A stretch of 35,022 bases of DNA from Desulfobacter curvatus DSM 3379 (lineage in GTDB: Bacteria; Desulfobacterota; Desulfobacteria; Desulfobacterales; Desulfobacteraceae), in NCBI RefSeq assembly GCF_000373985.1, contig NZ_KB893089.1:359-35380 (forward strand), read 5' to 3'. Below the pieces are notes generated by a model, which had not been told where the DNA came from, ran no database searches, and saw nothing but the letters and a program-made list of their open reading frames with translations. Shown here one piece after another: positions 8,177 through 17,493 of the stretch. Every line of letters starts with the position of its first letter. The first letter of the stretch is position 1. A program made the translations under genes and the position numbers.

Positions 8177-9829
8177 TTATCCTGTGATTAACTCCCGGGC
8201 CTTGATCGCTAGTTTTTCCCTGAAAATTTTGGAGTTGTGCCGGATATCCACGGGGAATTTATACTCAATGAAAATGTATTCAATACCGGCGGTCAAAGGA
8301 TTCTTTTTAGCCAGGTCAGACAATTCCCCTATAAATTGTTTTTCATCGGATATTTTCTCAAATGGCTCCACAAATACCACAGGCAGTTGGCGGTTTTTTG
8401 GCCCGACACCAGTGAGTGCACTGCGGTAAACTTTTTCATGGTTGTTGAATATGGCTTCCACAGGAATGGTGAATAAGGTCTCTTCTCCGGTTTCAACCCG
8501 GTGGGCCTTTCTGCCGCAGAACCAGATTCTGCCCTTGGAGTCCTTCCAGGCCAAGTCCCCCATTCTGTGCCATATTCTTCCGTCCGGATCCGATATTTTG
8601 GCCAGAAGATCGGCATTGGCATCGTTAAAATAATGCTCGGTAACAAGATCTGCCTTTACCGTTATTTCCCCCACCTGATTTTCAGGCACCTCCGGGACGT
8701 CTTGGATCTGGGTGATGGGATCGTCGGTAATCTCGATCAATTTTACACTTGTATCTGCAATGGGCCGGCCCACGCACATGCCAAACCCCTTCTCGGAAAG
8801 TTTTCTGGTTTCCGACAGAATTTCATGGGAACCGATGGAAATAATGGGAACCGCTTCCGTGGCCCCGTAAGGGGTATGGATCTGGGTATTATCGGACAGC
8901 ATGGATGAAAACTGTTCAATATTGGCTGGGCTGACAGGAGCACCTGCGGAGACCACCCGGCGCAATGACGGCAGCTTAATCCCGTTTTCCTGTCCATATT
9001 TTCCCACCCGGTTCAAAAGAGCCGGGGAGGCAAACATATTGGTCACGCCATGGTTCTCAATGGCCTCTATAATTTTTACGGGATTCACCAGAGCCGGTTT
9101 TGTGGGGTCCATGTCCGGGATCACCGCAGTCATACCCAAGGCAGGATCGAACAAGGCAAAAAGTGGAAAAGTGGGCAGATCCACCTCATCGGGCCCAATC
9201 TGAAAATGGGACTGGATCTGGCGGATCTGGGCTTCAAAATTGCCGTGGGTGTATATCACGCCCTTGGCAGGCCCTGTGGAGCCGGTGGTAAATACAATGG
9301 CAGCGGTTTCATTTTCGGTGGTCTGCACCTGTTTGAAAGGTGTGCCCGGGAACCTGTTCATCAACTGGTTCAGGGTGTGGCCGCCCCAGAACCATTTTCT
9401 GCCCACGGTCACCCACCGCTTTACTGTTTTAAAAAATCCGGGGCGCAGGGTTCGAAGTACATGGGCCTTTTCAATGCCGATAAAAGCCTTGGGGCGGCTT
9501 TGGGAAAGGCATTGCAGCATCCGGTCAATCCCCATGCCGGGATCCACCACCACAGGCACAGCCCCGACCTTGAACATGGCAAATACCGTAAGAAAAAAAT
9601 CCATGCCCGGGGGCACCATCAGAATGGTGCGGGTTCCCCGGCCGATACCGATGCTGTCAAGCCCGGCTGCAAGGCTATCGGAATGCTGGTCAAGCTGGCG
9701 GAAGGTCAGCTGGCTGTATAGAACCCGCCCGGAGCTATCCCGTGAGGCCGGGTAGACCACAGCCCGTTTGAACGGATATATGTCAGCGGATTGTTTCAGG
9801 CTTAGGGCAATATTTGTATAGCGTGTCAT
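8177..9829 (-). CDS. oleC: OleC-type beta-lactone synthetase (AMP-forming ligase superfamily)
   Basis: The 550-residue protein has the adenylate-forming enzyme motifs: the P-loop TTGSTGPAKG at 181-190, YGATEA at 321-326, GD at 424-425 and GRK at 439-441. The stretch DLPTFPLFALFDPALG (217-232) is characteristic of OleC within this superfamily. Characterised OleC enzymes use ATP to convert a 2-alkyl-3-hydroxy acid to a beta-lactone during head-to-head olefin synthesis. The start codon overlaps the stop of the upstream helical protein as ATGA (9826-9829), implying coupled translation. OleA and OleB lie upstream in the same operon, which supports the call over a generic acyl-CoA ligase. OleD, which supplies the hydroxy acid, is not seen in the window. 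Confidence 0.9.
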   Translation of the reverse strand: MTRYTNIALSLKQSADIYPFKRAVVYPASRDSSGRVLYSQLTFRQLDQHSDSLAAGLDSIGIGRGTRTILMVPPGMDFFLTVFAMFKVGAVPVVVDPGMGIDRMLQCLSQSRPKAFIGIEKAHVLRTLRPGFFKTVKRWVTVGRKWFWGGHTLNQLMNRFPGTPFKQVQTTENETAAIVFTTGSTGPAKGVIYTHGNFEAQIRQIQSHFQIGPDEVDLPTFPLFALFDPALGMTAVIPDMDPTKPALVNPVKIIEAIENHGVTNMFASPALLNRVGKYGQENGIKLPSLRRVVSAGAPVSPANIEQFSSMLSDNTQIHTPYGATEAVPIISIGSHEILSETRKLSEKGFGMCVGRPIADTSVKLIEITDDPITQIQDVPEVPENQVGEITVKADLVTEHYFNDANADLLAKISDPDGRIWHRMGDLAWKDSKGRIWFCGRKAHRVETGEETLFTIPVEAIFNNHEKVYRSALTGVGPKNRQLPVVFVEPFEKISDEKQFIGELSDLAKKNPLTAGIEYIFIEYKFPVDIRHNSKIFREKLAIKARELITG

Positions 9830-10500
9830 AAAAACTTCTTTTTTATTTTATACAGGGTTCCTTTGATCAGGCCTTCCGGGGCCTTGGGCATAGCTTCCTT
9901 TAGCGGGGTTGTCAGTTCCTTGGATTTTTCCAGGGCGTCTTTGGCCTCCTGGATCATCTGTTCAGCAGTCTGATCAATTTTTTCCTGTCCTTGGGTCTGG
10001 TTAACCTGGAACAGTACAAAGGTTTCTTTAATGGGTTTTTCCAGTTTTTCAAAGGATTTTTTTAAAGATTCCATTCCTTTTACCCATACTTTTTTCTGGC
10101 CATCGGCAATCTTCTTCTGATCCGGATACTTGGTGGCCACAGCATCAATACGGGCAATTTCAGTCTCAAATAAAGCCATCTCCCCGTTAAAGGCCAACAG
10201 TGCATCGTAAAGTTCAGGTATGCGGGTAAAACAAAAGGCGAGCATCTCGTCAGGCAGGGTGACATGGGCAAGGGGTACGGGTTGATAAACCCGGCCATCT
10301 TCGCCACCGGAACCTGAAAAAAATTTGGTGTACGCAAAAAATCCACCCCCGCCAAGAATACCCAGAATAAGCAGAAAAATAATCAGCTTTTTTATTAATG
10401 ATTTCTTCTTGGGTTTGGTCGGTTTGGTTTCGTCGCCGGTCTTTTCCTCGACAGCCGGTTCCTCGGGTTCATCCTTTTTTTTCTTTTTTAATAGTCCCAT
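9826..10500 (-). CDS. Membrane-anchored helical protein between oleB and oleC, unknown function
   Basis: I do not recognise a family. The first 38 residues are highly charged and rich in Lys, Glu and Pro (MGLLKKKKKDEPEEP). One transmembrane segment follows at about 39-60 (LIIFLLILGILGGGGFFAYT), with a Gly/Ser linker at 61-68. The remaining 155 residues are mostly helical and lysine/glutamate-rich, with coiled-coil character, and would lie outside the cytoplasmic membrane if the positive N-terminus stays inside. It sits between oleB (54 nt away) and oleC (ATGA overlap), so it is almost certainly co-expressed with them. A role in anchoring or in moving hydrocarbon into the envelope is a guess from position only. 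Confidence 0.8.
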   Translation of the reverse strand: MGLLKKKKKDEPEEPAVEEKTGDETKPTKPKKKSLIKKLIIFLLILGILGGGGFFAYTKFFSGSGGEDGRVYQPVPLAHVTLPDEMLAFCFTRIPELYDALLAFNGEMALFETEIARIDAVATKYPDQKKIADGQKKVWVKGMESLKKSFEKLEKPIKETFVLFQVNQTQGQEKIDQTAEQMIQEAKDALEKSKELTTPLKEAMPKAPEGLIKGTLYKIKKKFL

Positions 10501-10554
10501 AGCTCCCCAATTTATCCGGCATAAACCTGAAAGTCAAAACTACACGAAAAAATA

Positions 10555-11466
10555 TCAGGACAGAAATTTTTGAATCAATTTAAGGGTGGGACCGGGCTTA
10601 TCTTCGAACAGATAATGACCGGCATCCTCAAATACATGGGCACAGGATTGGGGAAATCTGTTTTTAAATTCCTTAAGGAAATGAATGTCAAAAACAAAAT
10701 CCCGGGTTCCCCATAAAAACATGAGCTGATCCGGGTCAAGTTTGCAAAGTTCTCGATCCACCTTCTGAACCCTGGCATAACTTCTGTCTTTTTTTGTTAT
10801 CGGTATATCCTGGACAAATTTTAAGGTGGCAATGCGATTAGCCCAACTATTATATGGAGCAACAAGACCTTTTTTAACTGATTGAGACAGCCGGGTTTCT
10901 GCAGCAAGATACAGGGCGCCCCGGGCAAAAATGTTTGCGCCCAAAACAGCCGGTACGGCAAAAGGCGCAAGATATTTAACGGCCCAAAGCGCTGCAGGAA
11001 AGCGTTTAGACGCCGGAAGAAAAAATCCGGAAGTGTTGGTGATAACAATTTTATCCACCCGGGCCAGATTGTCCAAGGCCCAGGCAAGCCCGATCATCCC
11101 GCCCCAGTCATGCACGATCAAAGAGATTTTTTCTTTAATATCCAGACCCCGGACAAGGGCATCCAGGTCCGACACCCTTTGATCCAACGTATAATCATAA
11201 TCTTTAGCCGACGGTTTGTCTGAAAAACCGCACCCGATGTGGTCCGGGGCAATGGTCCTGAAACGGCCGGACAACCCTGTGATCAGATGCCGAAAATAAA
11301 AGGACCAAGTGGGATTACCGTGAACCATGAGTACGGGCCTGCCGTTACCCTGATCCACATAATGCATTTGATTCCCGTTGATCCGGGCATAATGGGGTTT
11401 AAATGGATAAAGGCGCTCAAACCCTGTGGTGGAGGTCCGCTGCCCGTTTATGATTCTTGTTACCAT
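10555..11466 (-). CDS. oleB: OleB-type beta-lactone decarboxylase (alpha/beta hydrolase)
   Basis: The 303-residue protein is an alpha/beta hydrolase of the haloalkane-dehalogenase-like group. It shows HGNPTW at 49-54 (oxyanion region), an aspartate nucleophile in VHDWGG (Asp120), a probable acid in GTRDFVFD (Asp256 or Asp260), and His284 in AGHYLFED. Known OleB proteins of this group decarboxylate the cis-beta-lactone made by OleC to the final olefin. The start overlaps the oleA stop codon by 7 nt, so the pair is translationally linked. A plain haloalkane dehalogenase is the alternative by sequence, but the neighbourhood argues for OleB. Confidence 0.9.
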   Translation of the reverse strand: MVTRIINGQRTSTTGFERLYPFKPHYARINGNQMHYVDQGNGRPVLMVHGNPTWSFYFRHLITGLSGRFRTIAPDHIGCGFSDKPSAKDYDYTLDQRVSDLDALVRGLDIKEKISLIVHDWGGMIGLAWALDNLARVDKIVITNTSGFFLPASKRFPAALWAVKYLAPFAVPAVLGANIFARGALYLAAETRLSQSVKKGLVAPYNSWANRIATLKFVQDIPITKKDRSYARVQKVDRELCKLDPDQLMFLWGTRDFVFDIHFLKEFKNRFPQSCAHVFEDAGHYLFEDKPGPTLKLIQKFLS

Positions 11467-12512
11467 TCCACCCCCAGAAAATAGCAGTTAAGTCCGGACC
11501 CCACCCCTACAAAGACCACAAAATCTCCGGGCACAAAGAATCCGCGTTCATCGGCAATTGCTGCGGAAATCGGCAGGGACACGGAGCCCACATTGCCCAG
11601 GAAAGGAAAGGTGGAAAAATCTTTTTTCCGGTCAATATTCATGGCAGTATAAAATCTATTGTGATGGCCCTCCCCCACCTGGTGACCAACTATTTTATCC
11701 GGCTGATCCGCAGATAAATTAAACTCTTTGCGAAACATTTCATAGGTTTCCACGACCAGTTCCACGCCGTGGTCAAGCACTTTCTGGGCATTGGTACGCA
11801 TGATCACCCTTGAATCGGTGGGCATCCCCTTATCTTCAAATCCCCAGGAACAAAGGTTCCAGTGACGGATGGCATTGTTCACCACCCCGCCTTTGACGGC
11901 ATGTCGCTGGGTCGAAGGTTTGCCCAGGGTCCCGTCGGTGAGCAAAATTGCCGCCGCCCCGGAGCCGCCGGTCATGGTAGCCACAGCTTCCCTGTAAAAA
12001 TCAATGCTTTTGTGGGTGTTGATCTCTTCAATAGTGGCGTCCACAATCTGCCGGGCCGACTCGCAGGAGACCACTAATCCTGCTTTAATATGCCCAAGCT
12101 GGATCTCATTGGCCACATGAACCATGCCCGTGATCATGCCAAGGCAGGCAGATTTTACATCATATACATGGGCCCGTGGCCCTACCCCGATCATGTCTGC
12201 CACCGCACAGGAGGTAGCCGGTTCAAATCCGTCCTGGCACACCCCGCAAAAACACAGGGCCCCCAGTTCTTTGGGACTGATACCTGCCTCATCCAGGGCT
12301 CGCTTGCCTGCCACAGCCGCATGCTCAGCGATGGTATGGTCCTCATCCCAGTATCTGCGTTCCCGGATACCGGTCAACGCCTCCAGCTGGCCGGGCACAA
12401 ATCCCACAGCCTCAAAAAAAGGGGCGAGTTTTTCATCTATTTCCTGGCTGGTCACGATATGGGGTGCCAGCTCATATCCAAAGGATTCAATAAACACCTT
12501 GTCGTACTTCAT
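11460..12512 (-). CDS. oleA: OleA-type acyl-CoA head-to-head condensing enzyme
   Basis: This thiolase-fold enzyme is in the size range of FabH/OleA. The catalytic triad is visible as Cys123 in KSACLGM, His277 in VGHQVGEGHH and Asn307 in FLGNVGS; the 30-residue His-Asn spacing fits the family. Glu97 in GFEPAT probably matches the channel glutamate that distinguishes OleA from FabH. The long insert AREAV-like region around 155-185 (IEEINTHKSIDFYREAVATM) is also OleA-like. OleA joins two fatty acyl-CoAs by a non-decarboxylative Claisen condensation to a beta-keto acid. Its ATG overlaps the stop of the PfaC-like gene (12509-12512), which suggests that the megasynthase supplies or modifies one of the chains. 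Confidence 0.92.
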   Translation of the reverse strand: MKYDKVFIESFGYELAPHIVTSQEIDEKLAPFFEAVGFVPGQLEALTGIRERRYWDEDHTIAEHAAVAGKRALDEAGISPKELGALCFCGVCQDGFEPATSCAVADMIGVGPRAHVYDVKSACLGMITGMVHVANEIQLGHIKAGLVVSCESARQIVDATIEEINTHKSIDFYREAVATMTGGSGAAAILLTDGTLGKPSTQRHAVKGGVVNNAIRHWNLCSWGFEDKGMPTDSRVIMRTNAQKVLDHGVELVVETYEMFRKEFNLSADQPDKIVGHQVGEGHHNRFYTAMNIDRKKDFSTFPFLGNVGSVSLPISAAIADERGFFVPGDFVVFVGVGSGLNCYFLGVEW

Positions 12513-15500
12513 TTTTTCCTCCAGTACGCCTCAAGATCCTGGCGGGTCACGCCTTCCAGTTTCATTCCCATATCCTTATAAAACACAATCTCAAGGTCAT
12601 CAGAAAACATATGGGCATCCGCCGTCACAAAAGGCTGGGGTTCATATCCGATTGTTTTTATTTCAATGTCGTAAAGGGCTTTTTTCGTAGCGCGGGTCAC
12701 AGGTCCCCGGCATTTGAGATCACTTTCGTTTTTTTCCAGCACATTATAACAGATGCCGTCACCGGGCAGCACCCAGCCCATGCGCTGGACAAAGACCCGC
12801 AGGGTATGGGCACAGCATTCATACATCAAGGTCCCCGGCATCACCATGTCATCAATAAAATGGCAGGTCAAAAACCAGTCATCGGGATGGATATCCGCCT
12901 GGGCAATGATACGGCCCATGCCGAACCGCCCGCCGGTGGGGTCCAGGTCAAGCACCCGGTGGATCAGCCGCATACGCCCGCCGGGCAGCCATTGGTTTTT
13001 TCCGGTGCGCTTTCCTTGGAAATCTGCACCAAACGCTGTTACAAGATCTCCAGTGCGAAGGGCTTCCACCTGTTCATCATCCAGGCTTATTCGTCTCACC
13101 GGAGCAAACCAGGCAGGCGGCGGCCCCTGGATATTCATCTCCTTATCTTCTTTTTTCAGGATAATGCCCCCGGAATTTTCCACCTCCTGTTCGGTAAAAA
13201 AGCCTGCGCACCCATCGCGCATGGACATAAAGGGAAGCTGATTGATGTATCCCTGGTAATGAAAAAAGAAGAGATAGATATCCCCCTGCTTTAAAAACCG
13301 GTCGATCTCAATATGGTATTCAATGGTTTCACCGGGTACGGGCAGGCTGCGATGGAAAGTCACTTTGGCATCAAGCAACCGGTATTTGCGTTTTCCTTTG
13401 ACCACATGGTCGATGCCCAGCCAGGAGCAAAGGAAAAGATCGGCCTGCCCCGCTTCAATGGAGATGGAGACCGGTGCTTTGCCACCGTCCAGGTACCAGG
13501 CATTTTCATGCACATCATGCTGGGTGACTACTTTCCCTGAGGTTAAGGAGAGTTTTTCCCCATGCACGGAAACAATCCGGTCCACCAGCATCAAAGGCTC
13601 ATCCGGCAACCGCACCCGGACCGGGTAGGTGTCAATGATATCGAAATCCGGCCCCAGCACATTCCCGGCTTTTCCCACGGCAAATTCAAGGCACTGGTCC
13701 CGGTCCATGAATACCTCGGGAATTTTATGCATATCCTGGGGTGAACAGACCGGTTCCAGTCCGGTTGATGCATGCCGGCCCCTTGCCACTGCGCCGGCAA
13801 TGGCGGCAAGCTGCTCGGTCATGGCCCGGGTGTTTTGAGCGGATAATTCCAGGAACCGTTCATGGGCCCTGGCCGTCACCGCCTGGGTATGAACCAGCAG
13901 TCCCGGAATTGTGTCACAGGGAATGGAAAGGGGGATTTCAGGTGCTTTAAAAATATTTTTGGTAATCAATTCCTGTGGAAAAGGCGGACGGGTCACAGGA
14001 ATCCGAATACAGGTGGGTGAATGTCTATTTTTTTTCCGGGTTACCGGGATGTTCGCTGTGCCCCCACCCTGCCCTGGATCCCGGTGACCTGACAAGACAA
14101 CGTGTCCTCCAATACCATCCCGGGTCAGGCATCCTGCAACAGCGGTTTGGGGAATGTCGGAGACATTGGACAAAGGCCCTGGAAACTTTTGAAGATAAAG
14201 GCATAATGCGGCAGCCGTAACGGTAAAAAGACCTGCAGCTGCTCCGGCATGGCCGGACAAAGCAGACGGGCAAAAAACCGGCAAGGCATTGGATTTCAAC
14301 CCAGAGGCCTCCCCTGCCCCCAGGAAATGTGACGCACTGTGCGTTACGGCACCCAGCCCGATATCTTTAAGTTCCATACCAGCATGATCCAGGGCTTTTT
14401 GTAAGGAATTTTGGACAACCGTTAGTCGTGAGACTTGGGCCTGCTCACTGGTTTCCCCGGCAAGGGCAGCTCCTCCGGCACGGCCCACACCATTAACCAC
14501 GGCATAAATCCGGTCATTGTCCCTTTGCGCGGCCTCCAGGGGTTTAAGCACCAAAGCCACCGCCCCTTCCGAAGGCAAAGCCATGGGGTCTGCGCCAGTC
14601 AAAACCAGGTCCCGGGTAAAACTTCTGATATCAGCGGCAAGATCCACGGCCGCACATAAAAAGGTGTCGGTCTCCCCTGTGGACAGTGATTTAACGGCAA
14701 CATCAATGGCTGTGTGCCCCGAGGCTTCATCCGCAGACAGGGTAAAACAGGGGCCGCCCAGTTTAAATGCCCGGGCCAGGCGGGACGCCACAATACCCCC
14801 AAGTGCACCCAATGTTGAATCAAAATTTAATGACGGTCCGATGGTGTCCAGCAAATCTGTAGAAACATTGTTCTCCTGCCCCTGAATCTGCCACCTTAAA
14901 TGGTAGTCCGTGGCGCCGAAATCAAATTCAATACCCACGGCACACCCCATATTTATCCGGGGCGGTTGTGATACATCCGGTTTGGGAGAGATCCCGGCAT
15001 CTGCCAGGGCGGCCTGGGCCGCTTTGAGCATTATCAAATGCTGGGGCAGAATCTGATCCATCTGGTTGGGGGGGATATTGAAATCTTTGAGATCAATACT
15101 CAGATCATCCATGAACAGAGTTAAGGCGCTGCGGATTTCAGTGGGCAGGTGATCGGCTCTGCGCCACCGGTTTTCTCCGGAGCGGCCGGCAGGCAATGTC
15201 TCTCCAAAAATAAGCTGGGAAAATTCCCCGAGGCCATCAGCGCCACCCGATATCAGACCCATGCCTACAATGGCGCAGGGTACGCTTTTTTCCGCCGGTG
15301 CAAAGCCCACCGCACAATTGTGTGATTCGGCCTTAAAGGATTCCACAAGGATCTGGGCATTGATGCCGCCAAACCCGAAGGCCGATACGGCGGCCCGCAA
15401 AGGCTGACCGTCACCGGCAGATCTCCAGGCAGCAGGCGCGTCCTGAACCCTGACACCGGTATTTTTAAACGGGGAGTCATCGGGCAGGGCATTGAAATTA

Positions 15501-16696
15501 TTTGATGGCGGCAACAGCCCCTGGTTCATGGACATCACCGTTTTAATGAATCCGGCTGCCCCGGCACCGGTTAAAAGGTGCCCGATGTTGGATTTCACCG
15601 ATCCAATGGCCAACTCTGTGTCCGGGCACCGATATTTTTCAAGCATCTGCATGATACTGTGGACTTCCACCTGATCCCCTTTGGGAGTCCCGGAGCCGTG
15701 GCACTCCATGTACTGGATATCACCAAAGGACCAGCCGGCCATATTAAATGCACTGGACATGGCCCGGACCTGGCCTTCACTGGCCGGGGCCACCAGGTTG
15801 CCTTCAATATCGTTACTCACCCCCCAGCCTTTGATCACAGCGTGGATGGTGTCTTGGCAAGCCAGGGCATCGTCCAGGCGTTTGAGCAGGACCAGGCCTG
15901 CGCCCTCCCCCACCACCAAACCATTGGCATCCCGGTCAAAGGGCGCGCACCGGCCCGTGGGTGACAGGGCCTGGAGCTGGGTAAATCCCACTTGGGTGTA
16001 CAGGGACTGGGGCCGGGATACCCCGCCGGCCAGCATGGCATCCACCTGTCCTGACAACAGTTGCTCGCAGGCAAGTTTTATGGAAAACAAAGAAGAGGCA
16101 CAGGCGGCATCCAATGTAAAACTGCCGCCAGTCAATTCCAATGCCCTTGCCAGAATTGATGCAGGCGCAGACAACATACCGGCGCCCCAGGCCTGCTGCC
16201 AAGAGGGCATGACAGGGTTTGACAACAAAAATAAGTCGCGGGTCAACCGAGATGCCCCCGGCGTAGGCAAGGCAATGGCAGCAAGGACAACCCCTGTGCG
16301 CTCCCGGTTTTCTTTTGAAAGCCGTGCATTGCAGATCAAATCAATTCCGGCGGCAAGGGTTAAATGGTGTACCGGGTCCAGGGCATGAAAGAAATCACTA
16401 TCCAGCCCATGCCCGGCCATGTCCGCCCCGGAAAAGTCAACATTGGCAGGATTGAACACCGATTGGGAAATCAAACCTGCAAACCGGCTGCAGGCACGGT
16501 CCGGCAACGGCCTGCCGGCGCGGTTGTCCACCATGATGTCGGGCGGCACACCCCACCGGTCTTGGGGCACTGGAATTACACTTGATTTTTTTGCCATGAT
16601 ATTGGCAATGAACTGCCGGGTGTCACAGGCGCCGGGGAAAATACCGGACATGCCGACCACGGCGATATCTACGCGTTTCAAACTCATTGAGCCCAT
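12509..16696 (-). CDS. PfaC-like polyunsaturated acyl synthase subunit (KS-CLF-DH-DH)
   Basis: Four domains are seen in 1395 residues. The first ketosynthase (about 8-455) has Cys199 in DAACASS, His333 in ECHGSGT and His373 in SNIGHL, all intact. The second (about 472-870) aligns with it, but the cysteine is Glu657 in TLSADEASG, so it is a chain-length-factor-type partner. Two FabA-like hot-dog domains follow: about 1005-1175 (IEAGQADLFLC) and about 1195-1395, with CHFIDDMVMPG giving His1279 and Glu1293 in place of FabA's Asp. This order matches PfaC of polyunsaturated fatty acid synthases, though shorter. There is no acyltransferase, ACP, ketoreductase or enoylreductase here or next to it. 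The start at 16696 is preferred because the first domain begins there; Met at 16687 is equally possible and the frame stays open to 16828. Confidence 0.88.
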   Translation of the reverse strand: MGSMSLKRVDIAVVGMSGIFPGACDTRQFIANIMAKKSSVIPVPQDRWGVPPDIMVDNRAGRPLPDRACSRFAGLISQSVFNPANVDFSGADMAGHGLDSDFFHALDPVHHLTLAAGIDLICNARLSKENRERTGVVLAAIALPTPGASRLTRDLFLLSNPVMPSWQQAWGAGMLSAPASILARALELTGGSFTLDAACASSLFSIKLACEQLLSGQVDAMLAGGVSRPQSLYTQVGFTQLQALSPTGRCAPFDRDANGLVVGEGAGLVLLKRLDDALACQDTIHAVIKGWGVSNDIEGNLVAPASEGQVRAMSSAFNMAGWSFGDIQYMECHGSGTPKGDQVEVHSIMQMLEKYRCPDTELAIGSVKSNIGHLLTGAGAAGFIKTVMSMNQGLLPPSNNFNALPDDSPFKNTGVRVQDAPAAWRSAGDGQPLRAAVSAFGFGGINAQILVESFKAESHNCAVGFAPAEKSVPCAIVGMGLISGGADGLGEFSQLIFGETLPAGRSGENRWRRADHLPTEIRSALTLFMDDLSIDLKDFNIPPNQMDQILPQHLIMLKAAQAALADAGISPKPDVSQPPRINMGCAVGIEFDFGATDYHLRWQIQGQENNVSTDLLDTIGPSLNFDSTLGALGGIVASRLARAFKLGGPCFTLSADEASGHTAIDVAVKSLSTGETDTFLCAAVDLAADIRSFTRDLVLTGADPMALPSEGAVALVLKPLEAAQRDNDRIYAVVNGVGRAGGAALAGETSEQAQVSRLTVVQNSLQKALDHAGMELKDIGLGAVTHSASHFLGAGEASGLKSNALPVFCPSALSGHAGAAAGLFTVTAAALCLYLQKFPGPLSNVSDIPQTAVAGCLTRDGIGGHVVLSGHRDPGQGGGTANIPVTRKKNRHSPTCIRIPVTRPPFPQELITKNIFKAPEIPLSIPCDTIPGLLVHTQAVTARAHERFLELSAQNTRAMTEQLAAIAGAVARGRHASTGLEPVCSPQDMHKIPEVFMDRDQCLEFAVGKAGNVLGPDFDIIDTYPVRVRLPDEPLMLVDRIVSVHGEKLSLTSGKVVTQHDVHENAWYLDGGKAPVSISIEAGQADLFLCSWLGIDHVVKGKRKYRLLDAKVTFHRSLPVPGETIEYHIEIDRFLKQGDIYLFFFHYQGYINQLPFMSMRDGCAGFFTEQEVENSGGIILKKEDKEMNIQGPPPAWFAPVRRISLDDEQVEALRTGDLVTAFGADFQGKRTGKNQWLPGGRMRLIHRVLDLDPTGGRFGMGRIIAQADIHPDDWFLTCHFIDDMVMPGTLMYECCAHTLRVFVQRMGWVLPGDGICYNVLEKNESDLKCRGPVTRATKKALYDIEIKTIGYEPQPFVTADAHMFSDDLEIVFYKDMGMKLEGVTRQDLEAYWRKK

Positions 16697-16754
16697 ATAG
16701 TTGACCCGGAAAAAGATTGCAAGCAAGCTTTGTAAAATTTGTGTAAAACGCTTC

Positions 16755-17465
16755 TTACTTAAGTATTGCCGCCATACCTTGAAAAACCGAACGGAATAAA
16801 AGAAAAAAGGTAAATACGGACATCCCAACGCAAATCAAGATATCAATGCCCCCGGATCTGCGACGCTCGTCATACCCAAAGAAAAATGCAAGAATAAAGC
16901 CTGCGGCAAACCCACCTCCATGGCCCCAGTTGTTGATATTCGGCAGGATCAGTCCAATCAACACCAGGCTGAGAATCCAGGATTTGGTCTGATCAAACAC
17001 CATCTTTCCCCAGGTTCCCCCCCGGGACCAGCCAAAATAAAACAAGGCGCCGATCAACCCGCAAAGACCTGCCGAGGCCCCAATAGTTAAAGGCACGCCA
17101 CCCAGACAGGAGAGAAAAAAACCGCCGGCACCGGAAAGGATATAAATGGACAGCATCCGGTAGAGCCCAAACTCCTTTGCCGTGAGCGGGGCAAGGGTTC
17201 GAAGCGCCAGCATGTTAAAAAGGATGTGCAGCAAACTGCCGTGCAGCCAGTTTGCGGTAAAGATACTCAACCAGTCATGGGTATAAGCCAAAGCCATGGT
17301 CCCGGATGCCCCAAGAAAGATCAAGGCATCGCTGGACGGAGCCAGGGCAGTTAGAGGATTCAAAGTAAAATGAAGCCCACGGGAGAACAGCAGGGATACG
17401 GCATACATGACCACGTTGATCCAGATCACAGCCTGTATCGTAAGTTTTGTCCGCTTGTCTATCAT
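16755..17465 (-). CDS. Rhomboid-family intramembrane serine protease
   Basis: The 236-residue membrane protein has about six to seven hydrophobic segments. It carries the rhomboid features in order: HGSLLHILFNM (75-85) in the second core helix, the nucleophile Ser131 in IGASAGLCG, and the catalytic His182 in WGHGGGFAAGF. Rhomboids cut transmembrane helices of other proteins inside the membrane; the target is unknown. The C-terminus adds one more hydrophobic helix with a charged loop (YDERRRSGG). It lies 58 bp upstream of the PfaC-like gene and 28 bp after the 190-aa protein gene, all on one strand, so it may be co-transcribed with the hydrocarbon genes. Confidence 0.92.
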   Translation of the reverse strand: MIDKRTKLTIQAVIWINVVMYAVSLLFSRGLHFTLNPLTALAPSSDALIFLGASGTMALAYTHDWLSIFTANWLHGSLLHILFNMLALRTLAPLTAKEFGLYRMLSIYILSGAGGFFLSCLGGVPLTIGASAGLCGLIGALFYFGWSRGGTWGKMVFDQTKSWILSLVLIGLILPNINNWGHGGGFAAGFILAFFFGYDERRRSGGIDILICVGMSVFTFFLLFRSVFQGMAAILK

Positions 17466-17493
17466 AATGAAAAATAAAGCTTGTTGTTGGGGA

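Noticed and set aside
9050..9721. 223-residue plus-strand frame opposite oleC
   Set aside because: It is a shadow of the GC-rich oleC codons with no domain, no ribosome binding site and biased composition.
15681..16388. 235-residue plus-strand frame opposite the PfaC-like gene
   Set aside because: The minus strand has clear ketosynthase motifs over the same bases; the opposite frame shows no recognisable features.
16697..16828. Longer N-terminus for the PfaC-like protein
   Set aside because: The extra 44 residues are hydrophobic and basic without similarity to ketosynthases, and would overlap the rhomboid gene end. The domain begins after Met at 16696 or 16687.
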